Under the pieces are notes generated by a model that was not told the DNA's origin, ran no database searches, and was given only the letters and a program-made list of their open reading frames with translations. From CAZWKQ01 sp964634005 (GTDB lineage Bacteria; Bacteroidota; Bacteroidia; Bacteroidales; JACABE01), in contig CAZWKQ010000001.1 in the NCBI GenBank assembly GCA_964634005.1, positions 248,001-312,000 of the forward strand: a stretch of 64,000 nt of DNA, given 5' to 3'. The stretch's first letter is position 1. Each line of letters begins with the position of its first letter. Below are positions 59,036 through 64,000 of this stretch, piece by piece. Both the position numbers and the translations under genes were made by a program.

Positions 59036-59947
59036 CTAAAAAAATTCTATATTATTGATTTTCAGATTTAAAAACATCTTAATAATTATCAACAACGGTA
59101 GAATTTCCAGTGTGCAAAGATATAAAATTAAATAGAAATGTGAAAATCTTGAATATGTTAAACCTATTATTATATAACGAAAATACCTTAATATATTAAT
59201 TATCAATAATATAATTAAGCCAATGTTGATTAAAAACTCATTTATATTATATTTAAAATAAAAAATCAAAAATGTTAAAGGAATCAAAAAAAACGAAGTT
59301 ATGACATTGTATATATAACTGTTAAGTATGTATAATGATGCAGCTTCATCGTTTTTAAAAATAACACCTATAATATGCATTACTGCCCATTTTATTATGA
59401 CAAAAAACGCAATAATTAATGATAATTTAACTGAAATTTTGAAAAGATTTTGAATTTCGTAGTATACTATATAGAATGAAAATGTTTGAACAACAAAAAA
59501 AGAGAAAGAAACTACGTAAGTAATGTAAAGAAATATTGAAATTCTGTCTTTTAATATATCCTGTTCTCTGACTAAATGTTGCATTTTTTGATTGCTGAAT
59601 GCAGCATTGAATATTTGACGAATTATTTTTCTGTAATTGAAAATTATCCATGCCGTTATTAAAGCAATAAAAATATAAACAGAAAAAAATGGATCTAATG
59701 ATTTATTTGAATATGGTGTTTCGGTCGATTTTTTTTTTAATTCATGTCCTTTAAATAAAGATTCTCTGTATGAAATTTCTTCAACAGCTTTATTATTCTT
59801 TGCATAATAATAAATATAAAAGTTTTTTACCTTTAGGGAATCGGCTTTTTGGGCATAAATACTATCAATAGAGAGAGGAGCATTATTATGAAAAAATATT
59901 TCACTTTGATAAAGTCTCAGAGTATCCTTAATAGTAGTTTCAATCAC
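59036..59947 (-). CDS. DUF4271-family membrane protein
   Basis: 303 residues. An N-terminal soluble half (to about 95) precedes five or six transmembrane segments starting SVYIFIALITAWIIF. The region with QNLFKISVKLSLIIAFFVIIKWAVMHIIGVIF is the core of the DUF4271 family, which is restricted to Bacteroidetes and usually lies beside hemD. Function not established. Probably co-transcribed with the barrel gene 40 bases upstream. Confidence 0.88.
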   Translation of the reverse strand: MIETTIKDTLRLYQSEIFFHNNAPLSIDSIYAQKADSLKVKNFYIYYYAKNNKAVEEISYRESLFKGHELKKKSTETPYSNKSLDPFFSVYIFIALITAWIIFNYRKIIRQIFNAAFSNQKMQHLVREQDILKDRISIFLYITYVVSFSFFVVQTFSFYIVYYEIQNLFKISVKLSLIIAFFVIIKWAVMHIIGVIFKNDEAASLYILNSYIYNVITSFFLIPLTFLIFYFKYNINEFLINIGLIILLIINILRYFRYIIIGLTYSRFSHFYLILYLCTLEILPLLIIIKMFLNLKINNIEFF

Positions 59948-59987
59948 TTTAAATTATAATCAATGAATTTAAATCAAAATGTTTAAG

Positions 59988-60731
59988 TTAGTATTTGAAA
60001 TCGAGGTTAAAAATTAAACCAAGGTTCACAGCTAAAGAACCTGCACTTGGGGTTGCAAAAATCTGGTTATATTTAACATCAAAATTCATGCTTATCAATT
60101 CATTAAAATCGAGCATAAATCCGGCATAAGGAGTAAACCCAAAATCAGAAGTCAAACGAGAACCGAAAGTTGATTCGGCTTCTTTGAAAAACTGAGGTTT
60201 TTCCTTGTTTGTACTGATTTCAATACTATGATTTATAACATAAAAGCCAATTCCCAACCCTACATAAGGTTTAAATTTCTGTAATGGCGAAAAGTAGTAT
60301 TCAATATTAACGTTAAAAGGGTATAATGTCGATTTACCATCTGTTGAAAGTACCATAAGGCCTGTAGTATCGAGCATAGCTACAGTTTTAAACATAGTGT
60401 CTAAATCCTTAATGTATTTATCTTTAAAACTTGACTTATAATAGTTGAAACTTGCACCGAAAACAAAATGATCGGTAATAAAGTATTTTAAATGCAATCC
60501 CAAACCCAAACCCATTTCAATATTCTTGGAATAATCGGCAGTAGGAATAGATAAACCGCCATTCAGCCCTATATATGTCTTACCTTCAGTATAACGTTTG
60601 TAAACCTGCAATTCGTCAGGTGAATTGATATCAAGATTAATAGGCTCAAAACTCATTTGAGCATTAGTCAAGAAAACACTTAAAAGAAACGTGATAACAA
60701 TCAGAATTTTTCTCATTTTATTGAAATTCAA
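59988..60731 (-). CDS. Outer-membrane beta-barrel protein
   Basis: 247 residues. Signal peptide MNFNKMRKILIVITFLLSVFLTNAQ. The mature start QMSFEPINLDI resembles that of the barrel at 38144-38911. An OmpA/OmpW-type barrel follows (YIGLNGGLSIPTADYSKNIEMGLGLGLHLKYFITDHFVFGASFNYY... GLGIGFYVINHS). The C-terminus ends in LGLIFNLDFKY, a typical terminal strand. Porin-like or surface role; family not more closely identified. Confidence 0.82.
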   Translation of the reverse strand: MNFNKMRKILIVITFLLSVFLTNAQMSFEPINLDINSPDELQVYKRYTEGKTYIGLNGGLSIPTADYSKNIEMGLGLGLHLKYFITDHFVFGASFNYYKSSFKDKYIKDLDTMFKTVAMLDTTGLMVLSTDGKSTLYPFNVNIEYYFSPLQKFKPYVGLGIGFYVINHSIEISTNKEKPQFFKEAESTFGSRLTSDFGFTPYAGFMLDFNELISMNFDVKYNQIFATPSAGSLAVNLGLIFNLDFKY

Positions 60732-61233
60732 TTTAGTTATTAACTCTTGTTATTTTTCATTTTAAACCAAACTTAATTTATCTAAAGAATAGTTTAAAAT
60801 TCTCAAATTGTTGTATTTATTTAAACTATCGTAATACTAATGTATTTGATACAAAATCAAAATCAAAAGTATTAATTTTTTTTGTAACAAATTATTTAAG
60901 TTGGAAAAAGATTTAAATAAACATATAAAAATTTGATTTAAATGTTGATTTCTAATATTTTAAATATCGAAAATAGTTCGCAATCTATTTAAGTAAAGAA
61001 GAAATCAAAACTTGTTATAATTTTGTTAAAATATTTTTATTCAGAATTTTTGTTATTTTAAAATTGATAATTTAAAGCCTATATTATTTATTATCTGATA
61101 TTTACAATATTTATGATGTTAAAATATTTTTACGTTAAAATTTCATAATGTTATATCATAAAAATTATTTATTTACTTTGCAAAAAAATGGGTGAAAACA
61201 CAAATTAATAATCATAAAATTAATAAATACGAA
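60732..61233. other. Long AT-rich intergenic region between divergent outer-membrane genes
   Basis: About 500 bases, strikingly AT-rich, with no open reading frame I would call, no hairpin terminator and no tRNA. Near 60768-60775 is a candidate -7 box for the minus-strand barrel gene (listed separately). On the plus side the sequence TTTACTTTGC just before 61190 has only one base between TA and TTTG, so it is a poor match. Probably regulatory only. Confidence 0.6.
60768..60775 (-). promoter_or_regulatory. Candidate -7 element (TAAGTTTG) of the beta-barrel gene at 59988
   Basis: Matches TAnnTTTG on the minus strand, 37 bases before the ATG at 60731. A CAAA further upstream (60804-60807) would give a spacer of about 28, too long for a standard -33. 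Confidence 0.4.
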
Positions 61234-63930
61234 ATGAAACAAATTACACTTATGCTGATTTTTCTATTGTCTGCATCGGGAATATTTGCCCAAAATGGAA
61301 CATTTTCGGGAAATATTTATGATCAGGTTACAGGTAAATCAATATCTGAAGCAATAATAAAAGTCAGCGACAGACAGACATTGACAGATGCAAGCGGGAA
61401 TTTTAATTTAACAAACATCCCTCAAGGCACTTACCAATTAGTTATCAATGCATTAGGTTATGATAGTTATGAAACGAACATAACAATCAGTACTTCTCCC
61501 CTGTTTTTAAAAATACCGTTGATTCCTAAAAGTATTTCCGAAAACGAAAGAAGGGGTATAACAGAAATAAATATTAATGAGCTCGACCTCGGCGATGACA
61601 GTAAAGGTCAAGCTGTTTCGGGTTTACTTCATTCGTCGGGAGATGTTTTCACTTCTACTTCAAGTTATACGTTTGGAGCAATGTACTTCAGAATGAGAGG
61701 ATATGACTCGGAAAATTACTCTGTTTATATGGGAGGTATCAATGTAAATGATGCCGAAAACGGCAGAACCGTTTGGTCAGAATGGGGAGGCTTAAACGAT
61801 GCTACAAGAAATAAAGAAGTAGTAAACGGAATCGCATCTTCCCGCTTTAGTTTCGGGAATTTGGGAGGTGTTACAAATATAATAACCAGAGCATCATTGC
61901 AAAGAAAACAGACAAAGTTTACTTACTCTCTTTCAAACAAATCGTACACTAACAGAGCAATGTTCACATATTCAACCGGTTTGATGGACAATAACTGGGC
62001 TTTCACAGTAAGCGGTTCGCGTCGCTGGGGTGAAGGAGGTTACATTGACGGCGTTTTTTACGATGCTTGGGCATATTTTGTCTCTGTAGAAAAGAAAATT
62101 AACAACAAACACAGTATAGCCTTCACGGGATTTGGCTCTCCAACAAAAAGAGGACAACAAGGAGGTGCAACTCAAGAAACTTACGATTTAGTTGGAAGCA
62201 ACTATTATAATCCAAACTGGGGTTATCAAGATGGTAAAAAAAGAAATTCAAGAGTTAAAGACTTTCATGAACCAATGATGATTTTAGCCCACTATTGGGA
62301 TATCGACAGAAAAACCAGACTGACCTCTTCTTTAGGCTATTCGTTCGGATACAACGGAGGAACTGCTTTAAATTGGTATAACGCAGCAGATCCGCGTCCT
62401 GATTATTACCGCTATTTACCAAGCTATCAAACAGACCCTTATATTAAAAATTTGGTTACACAATCTTGGTTAAATAATCCTGAAGTTTCTCAAATTAACT
62501 GGGATAAGTTATATCAGGCAAATTATCTGGCAAACGCCACAGGAACCCAAGCAAAATATATTTTGGAAGACAGAAGAAACGATCAGCAACAATTCAGTGT
62601 AAATATTCTATTAAACAAAGAAATAACAAGTAATGTAAAATTTGACGGTGGTTTGGAGTATCGAAAATACAGAGGTCATCATTTTAAAACAATTGCCGAT
62701 TTGTTAGGTGGTAAATATTGGGTAGATATCGACCAATTTGCCGAAAGAGATTTTCAGGGCGACACCATAAAAAATCAAAATGATTTAAACAATCCTAATC
62801 GTATTGTAAAAGAAGGAGACACATACGGGTATGATTACTATATTTACTCAAACACAGGTCAATTATGGGGTCAAATGGATGTAACACTCGATAAAGTTGA
62901 TTATTATATCTCAGGAAGTGTAAGTAATACAACATTTTGGAGACATGGTAATATGAAAAACGGTCGTTATCCCGACAATTCTTACGGTGACTCTCCTGAA
63001 AGAAACTTCGTTACAGGAGGAGTTAAAGCCGGAGCTACATATAAATTTTCGGGTCGTCACTTTCTTATCGGTAATGCGATTTATTTGACCAGAGCGCCTT
63101 TCGTTTACAATTCTTTCGTTTCTCCCCGTACAAGAGGACAGTATGTTAACGACCTAAAACAGGAAAAGATTATCTCCGGAGATTTGAACTATATCCTTAG
63201 AACACCTCAAATGAAAGCACGTTTGACAATTTATCATACAATGTTTTATGATCAAAGTGAAGTTACAAGTTTTTATCATGATGATTATAAGACTTTTGTT
63301 AATTATGCTTTGACAGGAATAAACAAAGTACATCAGGGAGTTGAATTTGGCAGCGAAGTTAAGGTATCGCCCACAATTTCCGTTTCTGCCGTTGCTGCTT
63401 TGGGAAATTTCAGATATACAAATAATCCTAATTCCACTATTTCTTATGATAACGGTTCTAAACCCGATACAACTCAAATAGTTTACTCAAAAAGCTTTTA
63501 TGTAAACGGAACACCTCAAACAGCAGGATCAATAGGATTAAATTATCGCCATCCAAAATTTTGGTTTTTTAATGCTAATTTTAATTATTTCGGCAAGATG
63601 TATCTTGATTTTAATCCTGAAAGAAGAACTTCTGCAGCTCTTTCAAATATGTCACCCGATGACCCGAGAATTCCGGATATTATAAACCAAATAAAACTTG
63701 ACGATGGATTTACTTTGGATGCATCTATCGGAAAATCTTGGCAAATAAACAAAACCAATATCAATCTTAACTTTAGCGTAACAAATATATTAGATAACAC
63801 AAAACTGATTACGGGCGGTTACGAACAAATGCGTTTCGATTACGACAACAAGAATGTAAATAAGTTTCCACCTAAGTATTTTTACGGTTTTGGAAGAACA
63901 TTTTTCTTAAACTTAGGTATTAGATTATAA
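61234..63930 (+). CDS. TonB-dependent receptor with carboxypeptidase-regulatory N-domain
   Basis: 898 residues from an ATG at 61234; the frame extends to a GTG at 61192, but the signal peptide MKQITLMLIFLLSASGIFAQ starts at the internal Met. After it, a carboxypeptidase-regulatory-like/CarboxypepD domain (NGTFSGNIYDQVTGKSISEAIIKVSD) of about 90 residues, then a plug-like region (RITEININELDLGDDSKGQ; YFRMRGYDSENYSVYMGGINVNDAEN) and a large barrel ending in LNLGIRL. Fits Bacteroidetes TonB receptors; substrate unknown. The next gene starts 27 bases downstream. Confidence 0.9.
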   Translation: MKQITLMLIFLLSASGIFAQNGTFSGNIYDQVTGKSISEAIIKVSDRQTLTDASGNFNLTNIPQGTYQLVINALGYDSYETNITISTSPLFLKIPLIPKSISENERRGITEININELDLGDDSKGQAVSGLLHSSGDVFTSTSSYTFGAMYFRMRGYDSENYSVYMGGINVNDAENGRTVWSEWGGLNDATRNKEVVNGIASSRFSFGNLGGVTNIITRASLQRKQTKFTYSLSNKSYTNRAMFTYSTGLMDNNWAFTVSGSRRWGEGGYIDGVFYDAWAYFVSVEKKINNKHSIAFTGFGSPTKRGQQGGATQETYDLVGSNYYNPNWGYQDGKKRNSRVKDFHEPMMILAHYWDIDRKTRLTSSLGYSFGYNGGTALNWYNAADPRPDYYRYLPSYQTDPYIKNLVTQSWLNNPEVSQINWDKLYQANYLANATGTQAKYILEDRRNDQQQFSVNILLNKEITSNVKFDGGLEYRKYRGHHFKTIADLLGGKYWVDIDQFAERDFQGDTIKNQNDLNNPNRIVKEGDTYGYDYYIYSNTGQLWGQMDVTLDKVDYYISGSVSNTTFWRHGNMKNGRYPDNSYGDSPERNFVTGGVKAGATYKFSGRHFLIGNAIYLTRAPFVYNSFVSPRTRGQYVNDLKQEKIISGDLNYILRTPQMKARLTIYHTMFYDQSEVTSFYHDDYKTFVNYALTGINKVHQGVEFGSEVKVSPTISVSAVAALGNFRYTNNPNSTISYDNGSKPDTTQIVYSKSFYVNGTPQTAGSIGLNYRHPKFWFFNANFNYFGKMYLDFNPERRTSAALSNMSPDDPRIPDIINQIKLDDGFTLDASIGKSWQINKTNINLNFSVTNILDNTKLITGGYEQMRFDYDNKNVNKFPPKYFYGFGRTFFLNLGIRL

Positions 63931-63956
63931 TTAATTGAATTTTAAAATAAATAACA

Positions 63957-64000
63957 ATGAATAAAATGAAAACATTTAAATCAAAATTTATAAGTTTATT
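63957..64000 (+). CDS. Start of a further gene, truncated by the window
   Basis: An ATG at 63957 opens MNKMKTFKSKFISLL, a basic n-region leading into a hydrophobic stretch, i.e. the start of a signal peptide. It is 27 bases after the receptor stop, so likely in the same operon. Family cannot be called from the visible 14 codons. Confidence 0.6.
   Translation, partial: MNKMKTFKSKFISL

Noticed and set aside
60732..61233. Searched for a small RNA or riboswitch in the long AT-rich gap
   Set aside because: No stable hairpins or conserved motif could be seen; composition alone is not evidence.
1..64000. CRISPR arrays, tRNA and rRNA genes
   Set aside because: No regular short repeats with spacers and no rRNA or tRNA-like cloverleaf sequence was recognised on either strand.

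Overview
This window is AT-rich DNA from a member of the Bacteroidota (Bacteroidetes), probably Bacteroidales or a related order. The evidence is: proteins with type IX secretion (T9SS) C-terminal sorting domains, PKD-like repeats and lamin-tail domains; a DUF4271 gene beside hemD; a SusC/TonB-type receptor with a carboxypeptidase-regulatory N-domain; matches to the Bacteroidetes -7 promoter pattern TAnnTTTG; and no Shine-Dalgarno sequences. I see no rRNA, tRNA, CRISPR array or intact transposon.

Layout. (1) About 1-22.8 kb, all on the minus strand, is a large O-antigen/capsule locus that runs off the left edge. Read in the direction of transcription (right to left) it holds: two tandem FdtA-type ketoisomerases; a CitE - MaoC - CitE trio unusual in such a locus; a hexapeptide acyltransferase and a DegT aminotransferase; Wzx flippase, GT2 and a Wzy-like polymerase; a second biosynthetic block (2-hydroxyacid dehydrogenase, MocA oxidoreductase, GmhA-like SIS isomerase, SDR, dehydroquinate-synthase-like cyclase, class III aminotransferase, NeuA-like cytidylyltransferase fused to a cupin, two YhcH anomerase-like proteins, a cyclase-family hydrolase); then a DUF115-like protein, a WecG/TagA transferase, GNAT, polysaccharide deacetylase, epimerase, a CapD-like enzyme and an initiating sugar transferase. 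(2) 22.9-26.5 kb: a 1227-residue T9SS cargo protein with a NodB-like deacetylase domain, ended by a perfect hairpin terminator. (3) 26.5-28.7 kb: a small accessory island in which an AbiEii-type toxin gene and its partner are flanked by a 146-bp direct repeat. The repeat is a duplicated 3' end of the adjacent HTH regulator gene. (4) 28.8-31.0 kb: two UDP-GlcNAc(A) oxidoreductases (WbpA/TviB-like and WlbA-like). (5) 31.1-35.5 kb: a FAD oxidoreductase, MtnA with a class II aldolase (methylthioribose / 5-deoxyribose salvage) and a coiled-coil protein built of five 77-residue repeats. (6) 35.6-64 kb: mainly housekeeping genes (folK, dNK, asd, ruvB, queG, cdd, ctp-type protease, yidD, rnpA, hemD) mixed with envelope and secreted proteins (ABC permease, beta-barrels, lamin-tail protein, M1 aminopeptidase, SPOR protein, O-antigen-ligase-like protein, TonB receptor).

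How the parts work together. Region 1 would make nucleotide-activated unusual sugars, assemble them on undecaprenyl phosphate and export and polymerise the unit. FdtA plus the DegT aminotransferase point to a 3-amino-3,6-dideoxyhexose, and the CitE/MaoC trio could supply a non-standard acyl group. The cyclase-aminotransferase-cytidylyltransferase block does not match a pathway I recognise and is the best candidate for an undescribed system: possibly a CMP-activated amino-cyclitol or an unusual ulosonate-like residue. All pathway reconstructions are inference from gene content.
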